NCBI RefSeq assembly: GCF_041154455.1 | Contig: NZ_AP028664.1 | Coordinates: forward strand, 745,001-809,000 | Length of the DNA: 64,000 nucleotides | DNA from: Variovorax sp. V213 | GTDB lineage: Bacteria; Pseudomonadota; Gammaproteobacteria; Burkholderiales; Burkholderiaceae_C | Direction: 5' to 3' | Part shown: positions 41,711 through 49,829 of the stretch, piece after piece | How the letters are laid out: each line of letters begins with the position of its first letter | How positions within the stretch are numbered: position 1 is the first letter of the stretch | Translations under genes and position numbers: made by a program | Notes under the pieces: model-generated | The model's input: the letters and a program-made list of their open reading frames with translations, nothing else | The model's database searches: none | Told to the model about the DNA's origin: nothing

Positions 41711-43381
41711 TCACGAAAGAGGGCGCGGCGGCGATCCAGGCTGCGAACAGATCACCGCCAGGGGCGCCGAACGGCCACGCACGGTCAGCATGTCGACCTG
41801 TTCCATCGTGTGCGCGAGGCCGGCCTGCTGCGCCGCGAACAATGAAACCACCCGTCGCGAAGCGGCCGCCTTGGCGTGGTCCTGGAGCCGGCTCGCGGTA
41901 TTGACCACTTCGCCGATGGCGGTGAAGGTGGTGGTGTCCAGATAGCCCACTTCGCCCACCGCTGCGCGACCGGCATGCAGGCCCATGCCGAAGTCCAGCC
42001 GTTGCCCGAACTGGGCTTCGAAGCTTTCGCTCCACGCATCCATGCGCTGGCCGATGAGTTCGGTGGCCTGCAGCGCCTGTCGGCATGCAGTGGGCAGGTC
42101 GGTCTCGAGCCCGAAGATCGCCATCACGCTGTCGCCGATGAACTGGTTCGGCACGCCGCCGCTTTCCCGCACGGCGGCGCCCACGGTGGCGAAGTAGCGG
42201 TCGAGCACATAGGCCAGGTCGAACGGCCATTGCCGCTCCGACAACCCCGACCAGCGCCGCAGGTCCACGAACAGAATGGCCACGTCGCGTTCGCGCCCGA
42301 AGCTGCTGACCGGCGCGGGCCGTCCTCCGTGGGGCGGCGGCGCGAACAGCGGCGTGACCTCGATGTCGCCTCGCGGGCGCAGCTGGCACGCCAGCCGCAC
42401 ATCGCCCGGTGCACGCACCCGCTCGAGCGTTCGCTGCTCGTCGCGGCCCGGCGCGCCCGTGTGCTCCGCGGGGCCGAGCACGCGCACGCGGCAGGTCGAA
42501 CATCGCGCCCGCCCGCCGCAGACCGACAGGTGCGCAATGCCATGCGAGCGGCTCGCTTCCAGCACGCTCCAGCCGCGCGGCACTTGCACCGTGCGGTCGG
42601 GGTAGCGCAAGGCGATGGACGGCTGGCGAGACCAGCGTGCGAACCCGTTGCGCCCCCAGCGGGCCGCCAGCAGGGCGAGCAGCGCCAGAGCGTAGAACCA
42701 CTTGATGTAGCCCTCGGCCGCCTTGAGTGCCGTGCCTTGTTCGGGCGTCGGCAACACGGCCGGCGGCACGCCGGTCCACTGGAACTCGCGCCCCATCGAG
42801 ACAAAGCCCATCGCCGCCGTGAGCGGCAGCACCACCGCGATGGCCAGCAGCAGATAAGAGAAGCGGCGATAGCCGGGCCGCGCCCGCAGTGCGAAGTGCA
42901 CCCCCAGGCAGCCGTGGCTCCAGGCCGCGAGCATCAAGGCGAACTGCGCGCTGGCACCCGGCAGGCTCCACAGCCCCCAGACGACGCGAACATAGGAGCC
43001 CTCGATGCCATAGGCGAGATAGGCGCCGCGCATGGCGGTCAGGTGCGTGGCCAGCAGCAGCGGCAGCGCAAAACCCAGCAGCACGCGCAGGCCCTCGAGC
43101 GGCGGCATGCGCAGCGTGCGGCGCTCCCACAGCGCGTTGACTGCCAGCGCCAGGTGCACGGCCGCAGCGCCGTACAGCAGCAGCGTGCCCGGCAGGCTGT
43201 GCCAGAACTGCTGCACGCCGCGCAGCACGGTTTCGGCCGTGGCAAACGAAACGATGCCCAGCGAATGGTTCAGCAGGTGCGCCGTGACATAGGCCATCAG
43301 CACCAGCCCGCTGACCCAGCGAAGATTGCGCCGCGTGGGCGGTCCCAGCGAAAAAGGGGCGTGGGGTGAACGTCGGTCCAT
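41711..43381 (-). CDS. Membrane-[2Fe-2S]-class III adenylate/guanylate cyclase fusion
   Basis: 556 residues from ATG 43381. Residues 20-250 hold about five membrane helices with several His (AYVTAHLLNHSLG, LLLATHLTAMRG, LAAWSHGCLGVHF), reminiscent of a succinate dehydrogenase-like cytochrome b. Residues 285-365 form a plant-type ferredoxin (SVCGGRARCSTCRVRV ... RLACQL). Residues 380-550 form a class III cyclase domain (DVAILFVDLRRWSGLSE, PNQFIGDSVMAIFG, DFGMGLHAGRAAVGEVG, FTAIGEVVNTASRLQ). It should make cAMP or cGMP under control of electron flow or iron-sulfur redox state. It is divergent from a Crp-type regulator only 29 bases away. Confidence 0.9.
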   Translation of the reverse strand: MDRRSPHAPFSLGPPTRRNLRWVSGLVLMAYVTAHLLNHSLGIVSFATAETVLRGVQQFWHSLPGTLLLYGAAAVHLALAVNALWERRTLRMPPLEGLRVLLGFALPLLLATHLTAMRGAYLAYGIEGSYVRVVWGLWSLPGASAQFALMLAAWSHGCLGVHFALRARPGYRRFSYLLLAIAVVLPLTAAMGFVSMGREFQWTGVPPAVLPTPEQGTALKAAEGYIKWFYALALLALLAARWGRNGFARWSRQPSIALRYPDRTVQVPRGWSVLEASRSHGIAHLSVCGGRARCSTCRVRVLGPAEHTGAPGRDEQRTLERVRAPGDVRLACQLRPRGDIEVTPLFAPPPHGGRPAPVSSFGRERDVAILFVDLRRWSGLSERQWPFDLAYVLDRYFATVGAAVRESGGVPNQFIGDSVMAIFGLETDLPTACRQALQATELIGQRMDAWSESFEAQFGQRLDFGMGLHAGRAAVGEVGYLDTTTFTAIGEVVNTASRLQDHAKAAASRRVVSLFAAQQAGLAHTMEQVDMLTVRGRSAPLAVICSQPGSPPRPLS

Positions 43382-43410
43382 GAAGGGGTTCGAAGCGGCA
43401 CCCGAGCATA

Positions 43411-44154
43411 ATGCGCGCGCCCTTACCGACCCGCATGGCCCCATCTCCCACCATCCCTCGATCCAGCCTCGCGCTGCGCCGCATCGCACTGCTCGAAGGC
43501 CTCTCCGACGAGCGCCTGGACCTGCTGGCGCAGCAGTGCCTGTGGCACAGCGTGGAGGCCGGCAAGCCGCTGCTGCTGCGTGCCGAGCAGCAGGGCGACG
43601 TGTTCCTGCTGGTGTCGGGCCGGGTGCGGGTGACCACCTATTCCGCCAATGGGCGGCAGGTCACCTTCAGGGATTCCGGGGCCGGCGAACACTTCGGCGA
43701 CATCGCCGCCATCGACGGCGGGCCGCGTTCGGCCGACGTGGTCACGCTGGAACCCAGCGTGCTCGCCAGCCTGGACCGGGCCGCCTTCATGGCCCTGCTG
43801 CGCGAGGAGCCGGTGGTGGCCGAGCGCGTGATGCAGCGGCTGGCGTCACTGGTGCGGCAGCTTTCCGAACGGGTGATCGACCTGAGCACGCTCGGCGTCC
43901 AGAATCGGCTCCATGCCGAGCTGCTGCGGCTGGCGCGCGCGTCCGGCGTGGAGAACAACCGGGCGCGGCTGGAGCCGGCGCCCAGGCACGCGGCCCTTGC
44001 CAGCCAGATCAGCACCAACCGCGAGCAGGTGACCCGCGAACTGAACGTGCTGGTGCGCAGCGGCGTGCTGCGCAAGGACGGCAAGGCCCTGCTGGTGGCC
44101 GACGCCGCCCGCCTCGAGCGCATGGTCTCGCAGGTCAGAGGCGACGCCGGCTGA
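43411..44154 (+). CDS. Crp/Fnr-family transcriptional regulator
   Basis: 247 residues from ATG 43411 (ATG 43435 is an alternative). The cyclic-nucleotide-binding domain contains VFLLVSGRVRVTTYSANGRQV and a phosphate-binding cassette FGDIAAIDGGPRSADVV that looks intact. A C-terminal helix-turn-helix follows (ASQISTNREQVTRELNVLVRSGVLRKDG). No Fnr-type N-terminal cysteines. Because it is divergent from a cyclase gene, it probably answers the nucleotide that enzyme makes. A CRP-like palindrome lies at 44720-44735 before doxX. Confidence 0.9.
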   Translation: MRAPLPTRMAPSPTIPRSSLALRRIALLEGLSDERLDLLAQQCLWHSVEAGKPLLLRAEQQGDVFLLVSGRVRVTTYSANGRQVTFRDSGAGEHFGDIAAIDGGPRSADVVTLEPSVLASLDRAAFMALLREEPVVAERVMQRLASLVRQLSERVIDLSTLGVQNRLHAELLRLARASGVENNRARLEPAPRHAALASQISTNREQVTRELNVLVRSGVLRKDGKALLVADAARLERMVSQVRGDAG

Positions 44155-44160
44155 GCCGGA

Positions 44161-44637
44161 TCAGTTCCAGCGGCCGCGAAGACCGCCGAGACTGAAGCGG
44201 CCCGCGCCCAGCAGCACCACGGCGAGCGCGCCGAACAGGTACAGGCCCTGCAGTTCGAGCGCCCAGCCGCCCTGCTTGGTCAGGGAGAACAGGTCGGCCA
44301 TGTGTACCAGGCCGAAGGCCGCGAGCATGTTGATGACCACCACGCCGGCAGCGGCGCGGGTCCAGAAGCCGGCGATCATGAGCAGCGGCGCCACGATCTC
44401 GCCCACGTACACCAGGTAGGCAAGCCCGCCCGGCAGGCCGGCCTTGACCAGCATGGCGCTCACAAAGCCGACGCCGGCCGAGATCTTGAAGATACCGTGC
44501 AGCAGCACGAGCACGCCGATGGCCACACGCAGCAGCAGCTTGCCGGAGTCGTCCAGCGTGGCGGGGGAGACGGAGGAAGCCTGTGCAGGTGCGATCGGTG
44601 CACGCACGGAGTGGGCGGCTACGGCCTGGTTGTTCAT
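44161..44637 (-). CDS. DoxX-family membrane protein
   Basis: 158 residues from ATG 44637. Four hydrophobic segments with the DoxX pattern: LLLRVAIGVLVLLHGIFKIS, LAYLVYVGEIVAPLLMIAGF, AAAGVVVINMLAAFGLVH and LYLFGALAVVLLGAGRFSL. DoxX-type proteins are linked to redox or thiol metabolism in membranes, but the exact activity is unclear. A CRP-like palindrome 83 bases upstream suggests control by the adjacent Crp-type regulator. A frame extended to 44787 would cover that site and is not used. Confidence 0.87.
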   Translation of the reverse strand: MNNQAVAAHSVRAPIAPAQASSVSPATLDDSGKLLLRVAIGVLVLLHGIFKISAGVGFVSAMLVKAGLPGGLAYLVYVGEIVAPLLMIAGFWTRAAAGVVVINMLAAFGLVHMADLFSLTKQGGWALELQGLYLFGALAVVLLGAGRFSLGGLRGRWN

Positions 44638-44719
44638 GGCGGATCCTTGGAAAGTGGAGGGGGCGCCGCGGGAGTGCGACGGTTGCGGTTCCAGTGTGCG
44701 GAGCCGCCAACGGCCGGTA

Positions 44720-44735
44720 TGTGCGTTTACGCACA
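44720..44735. promoter_or_regulatory. CRP-like palindrome upstream of doxX
   Basis: TGTGCGT-TT-ACGCACA is a perfect dyad with seven-base arms. It matches the TGTG...CACA form of Crp/Fnr-family sites. It lies 83 bases from the doxX start and 121 bases from the TauE start on the other strand. The neighbouring Crp-type regulator is the likely binder. Confidence 0.6.
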
Positions 44736-44855
44736 GTTTTCGAGAACGCGGCCTCCCGGGCGGGACCGACAGCAGGACCCGCGCCATCCTGCTACGCTCG
44801 GACGGCCCGCCATGGACACGGTGGGCTTTTTTCTGCCTGCGCCGCCTCTTTCTCC

Positions 44856-45614
44856 ATGGTCTTTCCCCTCATCACCGATCCGCATTTCTACGCGGTCGCC
44901 ATTCCCGCCGTGCTGCTGCTCGGCATCAGCAAGAGCGGTTTCGGCGCCGGCTTCGGTTCGCTCGCGGTGCCGCTGATGGCGCTGGCGGTCACGGTGCCGC
45001 AGGCGGCGGCCATCCTGATGCCGCTGCTGCTGTTGATGGACCTGCTCGGCCTGGCGGCTTTCCGGAACGACTTCGACCGCGCGCTGCTCAAGTTCCTGAT
45101 TCCGTTCGGGCTGCTCGGCACGGTGATCGGAACGCTGCTGTTCCGCACCCTCTCGGCCCACACCGTGGCGGGCATCGTCGGCGTGTTCACGTTGCTGTTT
45201 CTGGCCCAGCGGCTGGTGTTTCCGCCCAAGCCCGACGACCCGCTGCCTTCGCGCGCGGTGGGCGCGGCGCTCACGGCGGTGTCGGGCTTCACGAGCTTCA
45301 TCGCCCACGCCGGCGGTCCGCCGGTCAACGCCTACGTGATTCCGCTGCGGCTCAAGCCGGTGGTGTTCACCGCGACGATGGCGTATTTCTTCTTCGTGGT
45401 GAACCTGAGCAAATGGATTCCCTACGCCTGGCTTGGCCTGATCGACTTTCGCACCATGGCCACCTCGCTGGTGCTGATGCCGCTGGCGCCACTTGGCGTG
45501 TGGCTCGGCATCCGCATTGCCCGGCGCATCGATGCGACATGGTTCTATCGCTTCGTGTACCTGGGCATGCTCTTGACCGGACTTAAGCTCGTGTATGACG
45601 GCTTTCTGGCCTGA
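44856..45614 (+). CDS. TauE/SafE (TSUP) family permease
   Basis: 252 residues from ATG 44856. About eight membrane helices in two repeats; each repeat has the TSUP signature (LLLGISKSGFGAGFGSLAVPLMAL and AVSGFTSFIAHAGGPPVNAYVIPL). The family exports sulfite, sulfoacetate and similar organosulfur anions. Nothing nearby specifies a substrate. The gene is divergent from doxX across a 218-base spacer with the CRP-like palindrome. Confidence 0.88.
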   Translation: MVFPLITDPHFYAVAIPAVLLLGISKSGFGAGFGSLAVPLMALAVTVPQAAAILMPLLLLMDLLGLAAFRNDFDRALLKFLIPFGLLGTVIGTLLFRTLSAHTVAGIVGVFTLLFLAQRLVFPPKPDDPLPSRAVGAALTAVSGFTSFIAHAGGPPVNAYVIPLRLKPVVFTATMAYFFFVVNLSKWIPYAWLGLIDFRTMATSLVLMPLAPLGVWLGIRIARRIDATWFYRFVYLGMLLTGLKLVYDGFLA

Positions 45615-45625
45615 GGCCGTCGAGC

Positions 45626-45985
45626 TCAGAACTCGACGATCGACTTGAACCCGCCGAAGATCATCCGCTTCGCATCGAAGGGCATGGTCTTCGGGTCCAT
45701 CGCGGCAATGCGCGGATCGGCCATGACCTTGGCGTTGACCGCGTCGCGGTGCTTGCGCGACTTGTAGACGATCCACGAGAACGCCACGGTTTCATCGGCC
45801 TTCTGCTTCACGCTCTGCGGAAACGAGGTGAGCTTGCCGGGCTTCACGTCGTCGGCAATGCACTCCACGTATTCGAGCGCGCCGTATTCCATCCAGATCT
45901 TGCCGGCCTTGCGTGCCAGCTTGCGGTAAGCCTCGACGTTGTTCGAGGGAACGGGAACGAGGAAGCCATCGACATAACGAGCCAT
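45626..45985 (-). CDS. DUF1428 (YbaA-like) protein
   Basis: 119 residues. It matches the DUF1428 pattern: MARYVDGFLVPVPSNNVEAYRKLARKAG..., WMEYGALEYVECIADDV, ETVAFSWIVYKSRKHRDAVN and MPFDAKRMIFGGF. These are small cytoplasmic alpha/beta dimeric proteins related to dimeric alpha-beta barrels, function unknown. Convergent with the permease gene. The start follows an AGGAG-type ribosome site. Confidence 0.88.
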   Translation of the reverse strand: MARYVDGFLVPVPSNNVEAYRKLARKAGKIWMEYGALEYVECIADDVKPGKLTSFPQSVKQKADETVAFSWIVYKSRKHRDAVNAKVMADPRIAAMDPKTMPFDAKRMIFGGFKSIVEF

Positions 45986-46049
45986 TGAAAGTCTCCTTGA
46001 AAGAAACGGAAGGAAGAATAAGAAAAGCGGCTGCCGGCCAGGCAAACCT

Positions 46050-47537
46050 TCAGGATGCCGCCGCACGGTTTGCCGTGCCTGCGGATGCCGCGGCCCCTTT
46101 GTTTTCTTCGTTGTTCTGGGTGGACCCCGGCGATGCGGTGCGCAGCAGCACGGCCCCGAGCAGTCCCGCGACGGCCGCGAACACGGCACCGATGAGAAAT
46201 GCGAGGTTGTAGCCGCCGGTGAGCGCGAGCGCCAGCTGCGCGCCGGCCGCCTCCATCGACGCGGTGCGCGCGGCGGCGGCGCTGGCCAGCACCGCCAGGC
46301 CCAGCGCGCCACCCATCATGAAAGCCGTGTTGACCACGCCCGAGGCCAGGCCCGATTCGGTGGGGCTCACTTCGCTCATGGCCGCGAGCAGCAGTGGGTT
46401 CAGCGCCATGCCGGCACCCAAGCCGAGCAGCAGCATGCCGGGCAGCACGTCAACCGCAAAGCTGCCGTTCACCGGTGCCCGCGCAAACAGCGCGAGTCCG
46501 ATGGCCGCGAGCCAGAGCCCGACGGACAGCGGCTTGCGGATGCCGAAGCGCATCACCAGCCTGGCCGACACGCCCAGCGAGAACACCGCCATGATCAGGT
46601 TGGCCGGCAGGAACGCCAGGCCGATCTGCATGGGCGTATAGCCCAGCACCAGTTGCATGTAGAGCGCGGAAATGAAGAACCACGCGAACATGGCCGCCGC
46701 CCACAGCACGCCCACCACGTTGGAGACCGAAACGCTGCGCAGGCGGAACAGGCCCAGCGGCATCAACGGATGCTGCACCTTGGCTTCGATGGCGATGAAG
46801 ACCGCCATCAGGACCACCGCGGCACACAGCAACCCGAGCGTCTGCGTGGACTGCCAGCCCACTTCGTTGCCGTTGACGATGGCATACACCGCGAGCATCA
46901 GGGACAGCGTGACGGCCACGGCGCCGGCCACGTCGAGCTTCTCGCCATGGGCGTGGCCGCGCGCCGAGGGCAGCAGCGCAATGCACAGCGCATACACCGC
47001 CACGCCGATCGGCAGATTCACCAGAAAGATCCAGTGCCAGCTCAGCGTGCTCGTGAGCAACCCGCCCAGCAGCACGCCGATGCTGCCGCCGCCCGCGCAG
47101 ACGAAGCCGTAGACGCCCATGGCCTTGGCACGGTCGGCGGGTTCGGTGAAGAGGTTCATGATCAGCGAGAGCGCCACCGCCGAGACCACCGCGCCGCCCA
47201 GTCCCTGCACCGCGCGCGCCGCGACCAGCAAGGCCTGCGAGTTGGCAACGCCGCAGGCCAGCGAGGCCAGCGTGAACAGCACGAGGCCGATCAAGAAAAG
47301 CCTGCGGTGGCCGTACAGGTCGCCCAGCCGGCCGCCCAGCAGCAGGAAGCCGCCGAAGGTCAGCATGTAGGCATTCACCACCCAGACCAGCGAGGTCTCG
47401 GTGAAGCCCAGGTCGGTGCGGATCGAGGGCAGCGCCACGTTCACGATCGTGGTGTCGAGCACGATCATCAGCACGCCGAGGCACAGCACCATCAATGCAA
47501 GCCAGCGCTTCCGGTTGTTGTCGAGTGTGTCGGTCAT
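46050..47537 (-). CDS. DHA2-family (EmrB/QacA) MFS efflux transporter
   Basis: 495 residues, 14 predicted membrane helices. It begins RKRWLALMVLCLGVLMIVLD with motif D1-like sequence TTIVNVALPSIRTDLGF, motif A LGGRLGDLYGHRRLFLIGL, and motif C-like GVLLGGLLTSTLSWHWIFLVNLPIG. The family exports drugs and toxic organics with protons. It precedes two VOC genes in the same orientation, which could be one resistance operon under the divergent TetR regulator. Confidence 0.92.
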   Translation of the reverse strand: MTDTLDNNRKRWLALMVLCLGVLMIVLDTTIVNVALPSIRTDLGFTETSLVWVVNAYMLTFGGFLLLGGRLGDLYGHRRLFLIGLVLFTLASLACGVANSQALLVAARAVQGLGGAVVSAVALSLIMNLFTEPADRAKAMGVYGFVCAGGGSIGVLLGGLLTSTLSWHWIFLVNLPIGVAVYALCIALLPSARGHAHGEKLDVAGAVAVTLSLMLAVYAIVNGNEVGWQSTQTLGLLCAAVVLMAVFIAIEAKVQHPLMPLGLFRLRSVSVSNVVGVLWAAAMFAWFFISALYMQLVLGYTPMQIGLAFLPANLIMAVFSLGVSARLVMRFGIRKPLSVGLWLAAIGLALFARAPVNGSFAVDVLPGMLLLGLGAGMALNPLLLAAMSEVSPTESGLASGVVNTAFMMGGALGLAVLASAAAARTASMEAAGAQLALALTGGYNLAFLIGAVFAAVAGLLGAVLLRTASPGSTQNNEENKGAAASAGTANRAAAS

Positions 47538-47577
47538 GAAGAGCGATTCCTGCAGGTTGCGAATGAGACGGGCGGGG

Positions 47578-47997
47578 TCAGACCAGCGGCTTGCCCCCGT
47601 TGATGAGCCAGGGCGTGCCGAAGCGGTCGGTCACCATGCCGAAGCCCTCGACCCAGAAGGTCTTGTCGAAAGGCATCGTGACCTTGCCGCCGTCGGCGAA
47701 AGCGTCGAACACGCGCTTCGCTTCCGCGACGGTCTCGATCGTCAGCGCCACGCCGAAGCCCTTCATGCCTTCGTAGGGTTGGCCGGGCATGGTGTCCGAG
47801 GCCATCAGCATGCCGTCGCCGTAAGCCAGTGCCGCATGCATGATGCGTTTTTCGGCGCCAGGCGGAAACTGCTCGGCGCCCGGGGCTTCGCCCATGGTCA
47901 TCATCATCTGCATGGTGCCACCGAGCGTCTTCTCATAGAAGCGCATGGCCTCGGCCGCATTGCCGTCGAAAGCGAGATAGGCGTGAATGGGAGACAT
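47578..47997 (-). CDS. VOC-family (PhnB/glyoxalase-like) protein 1
   Basis: 139 residues from ATG 47997. It has the PhnB-like beta-alpha-beta-beta-beta modules: HAYLAFDGNAAEAMRFYEKTLGG, IMHAALAYGDGMLMASDTMPG and VTMPFDKTFWVEGFGMVTDRFGTPWLIN. PhnB-like proteins are of the vicinal oxygen chelate superfamily; many are of unknown activity, some bind toxic electrophiles or antibiotics. Tandem with a second VOC gene and the MFS pump. Confidence 0.87.
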   Translation of the reverse strand: MSPIHAYLAFDGNAAEAMRFYEKTLGGTMQMMMTMGEAPGAEQFPPGAEKRIMHAALAYGDGMLMASDTMPGQPYEGMKGFGVALTIETVAEAKRVFDAFADGGKVTMPFDKTFWVEGFGMVTDRFGTPWLINGGKPLV

Positions 47998-48052
47998 GGG
48001 ATTTCCTTGAGTGCTTGTGAGTGGTGTCTTCGAGACTCGCAAAGGCCCGGTT

Positions 48053-48490
48053 TCAATTGGCCGGCGCCACCACCAGCAGCCATCCCACGCCGAAGCGGTC
48101 GGCGAGCATGCCGAAACTGGACGTGAAGAAGGTCGGCATCAGCGGCTGCATCACCTGGCCACCCTCGGCCAGCGCATCGAACCACTGGCGCGCCTGGGCA
48201 TCGGTGGAAGCGGTGAGGGCCAGCATGATGCCCTTGAACTCCGGCTGGCCCGAGCAGCGGCCGTCGGACGCCATCAACTCGGTTTCGCCGATGCGAACCA
48301 CCGCGTGCATCACCTTGTCGGCCCCCGGTGCGGCGCCGCCGCAGCTGGCGTCGGCGTCAGACGAGGGCGGCATTTCCGGCGCCTCGCTGTAGCGCATGAG
48401 CTGCACGACCTCGGCACCGAGCGCCTTCTTGTAGAACGCGAGCGCTTCGTCGCAGCGGCCTTCGAACGAAAGATAGGACTGGACCTTCAT
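48053..48490 (-). CDS. VOC-family (PhnB/glyoxalase-like) protein 2
   Basis: 145 residues from ATG 48490. Same domain plan as its neighbour: QSYLSFEGRCDEALAFYKKALGAEVVQLM, MHAVVRIGETELMASDGRCSG and MPTFFTSSFGMLADRFGVGWLL. It is divergent from the TetR gene, with inverted repeats in the spacer. The tandem likely arose by duplication, although the two are clearly diverged. Confidence 0.87.
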   Translation of the reverse strand: MKVQSYLSFEGRCDEALAFYKKALGAEVVQLMRYSEAPEMPPSSDADASCGGAAPGADKVMHAVVRIGETELMASDGRCSGQPEFKGIMLALTASTDAQARQWFDALAEGGQVMQPLMPTFFTSSFGMLADRFGVGWLLVVAPAN

Positions 48491-48555
48491 GGCGTTTCCT
48501 TTGGACTGAGGATGAAAGGATGCACAGGGACCTGCGCGCATACGGAATAACTAAG

Positions 48556-48601
48556 TTTGTGTACACCGTCCACAAAGAATAGCAGACATAATGGACGGTG
48601 T
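48556..48601. promoter_or_regulatory. Candidate TetR operator between VOC gene and tetR
   Basis: ACACCGTCCA (48563-48572) is repeated in inverted form as TGGACGGTGT (48592-48601), a perfect ten-base match 19 bases apart. Within the first part, TTTGTG (48556-48561) and CACAAA (48571-48576) form another dyad. Location in a divergent spacer of 128 bases fits autoregulation by the TetR protein together with control of the VOC genes. Confidence 0.6.
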
Positions 48602-48618
48602 CCACATGGAGATTCCCG

Positions 48619-49281
48619 ATGAGCCCCCGCATCGTTCCGCCCGAGCCCAGCGCGCCTGCCGCCCGCAGCACGTACCGCCACGGCGACCTGCGCCGCGCGC
48701 TGCTCGATGCGGGCATCGAACTGGCGCGCGACGGCGGCCCCGACGCGGTGGCGCTGCGCGAAGTGACACGGCGTGCGGGCGTCGTGCCCAACGCGGCGTA
48801 CCGGCATTTCGCGAGCCGGCGCGAGCTGCTGCTGGCGGTGCGCGCCGCCGCGCTGTCGGCGGCGGCCACCGCCATGGAAAAGGAACTTGCGGTGCTGCCC
48901 TGCGATCAGCCGCCCGCCGAGTTCGCGCGGGCACGGGTGCGGGCCATCGGCACCGCCTACCTGCGCTTTGCGCAGGCCGAGCCTGGGTTGTTCAAAACGG
49001 CTTTTCTCGTGTCGTCGGAAGACGCCCAGGGCGAGGTGGGACCGGGGCGCGCGGGCGCGAGCGGCATGGACCCGTTCCAGCTGCTGAGCAGCGCGATCGA
49101 CCGGCTCGTGGATGCGGGCGCGCTCGATGCGTCGCGCCGCCCGAACGCCGAATACCTGGCCTGGTCGGCCGTGCACGGCCTGGCGCTGCTGATCATCGAA
49201 GGGCCGCTGAAAGACATGGACGCGGAAGCCACCCATGCGCTGGGACAGCGGCTGATCGACATGGTGGAGCGCGGCCTCTAG
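48619..49281 (+). CDS. TetR-family transcriptional regulator
   Basis: 220 residues from ATG 48619 (GGAGA site); a GTG at 48598 overlaps the inverted repeat and is less likely. The DNA-binding part reads RHGDLRRALLDAGIELARDGGPDAVALREVTRRAGVVPNAAYRHFASRRELLLAVR. The C-terminal helical domain resembles WHG-type TetR ligand domains (AYLRFAQAEPGLFKTAFL). It probably represses the VOC genes and perhaps the efflux pump. Confidence 0.9.
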   Translation: MSPRIVPPEPSAPAARSTYRHGDLRRALLDAGIELARDGGPDAVALREVTRRAGVVPNAAYRHFASRRELLLAVRAAALSAAATAMEKELAVLPCDQPPAEFARARVRAIGTAYLRFAQAEPGLFKTAFLVSSEDAQGEVGPGRAGASGMDPFQLLSSAIDRLVDAGALDASRRPNAEYLAWSAVHGLALLIIEGPLKDMDAEATHALGQRLIDMVERGL

Positions 49282-49296
49282 CCAGGAGCGCCGAGG

Positions 49297-49788
49297 CTAG
49301 AGATAGATCTTCTGCAGCAGCCGGATCAGGGTTTCCCGCTCGCGCGCCGTGAGCCGGGCGCTGGCGTCGGCCTCGAGCTGCGTCACCGTCTGCTCGGCCT
49401 CGCGGATCAATTTTTCGCCCGCCTCGGTGAGATGCAGCCCCACCGCGCGGCCGTCATGCGGATGCGGCCGGCGCTCGATGAGTCCGCGGCTGTCGAGCGT
49501 GGCCACCAGGCTCACCAGGTTGGGCGGCAGGATGTCGAGCGTGTTGCAGAGCTGGCGCGAAGTGGCGCCCGGGTTGTGCGCCAGCAGCGAGAGCACCGAA
49601 AAATCGATCTGCTTGAGACCATACGGCGCCATGCGTTCGGCAAACACGCCCGTGACGATCAGCCAGGCGCGGCGCGCGTTGTAGCCGACCAGGGCTTCCA
49701 GCACACGGGCATCGAGCCGGTCGGACTTGCCGTTGGCAGCCGCTGGCGGCACCGCTTTTGCGGAACTGTTCTTGGATGGGCGAGACAT
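49297..49788 (-). CDS. MarR-family transcriptional regulator
   Basis: 163 residues from ATG 49788. The winged helix is YGLKQIDFSVLSLLAHNPGATSRQLCNTLDILPPNLVSLVATLDSRGLIERRPHPHDGRAVGLHLTE-like, with the wing Arg/Asp pair intact. It is the promoter-distal neighbour of the aromatic-acid cluster on the same strand, 41 bases after the acyl-CoA dehydrogenase. MarR proteins with aryl-CoA ligands (CouR, FerR types) control hydroxycinnamate genes elsewhere; this fits the context. Confidence 0.88.
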   Translation of the reverse strand: MSRPSKNSSAKAVPPAAANGKSDRLDARVLEALVGYNARRAWLIVTGVFAERMAPYGLKQIDFSVLSLLAHNPGATSRQLCNTLDILPPNLVSLVATLDSRGLIERRPHPHDGRAVGLHLTEAGEKLIREAEQTVTQLEADASARLTARERETLIRLLQKIYL

Positions 49789-49829
49789 GGTCCCAAGCGT
49801 AACCGCGCCGGGCCGCGCGGGTGCATCGG

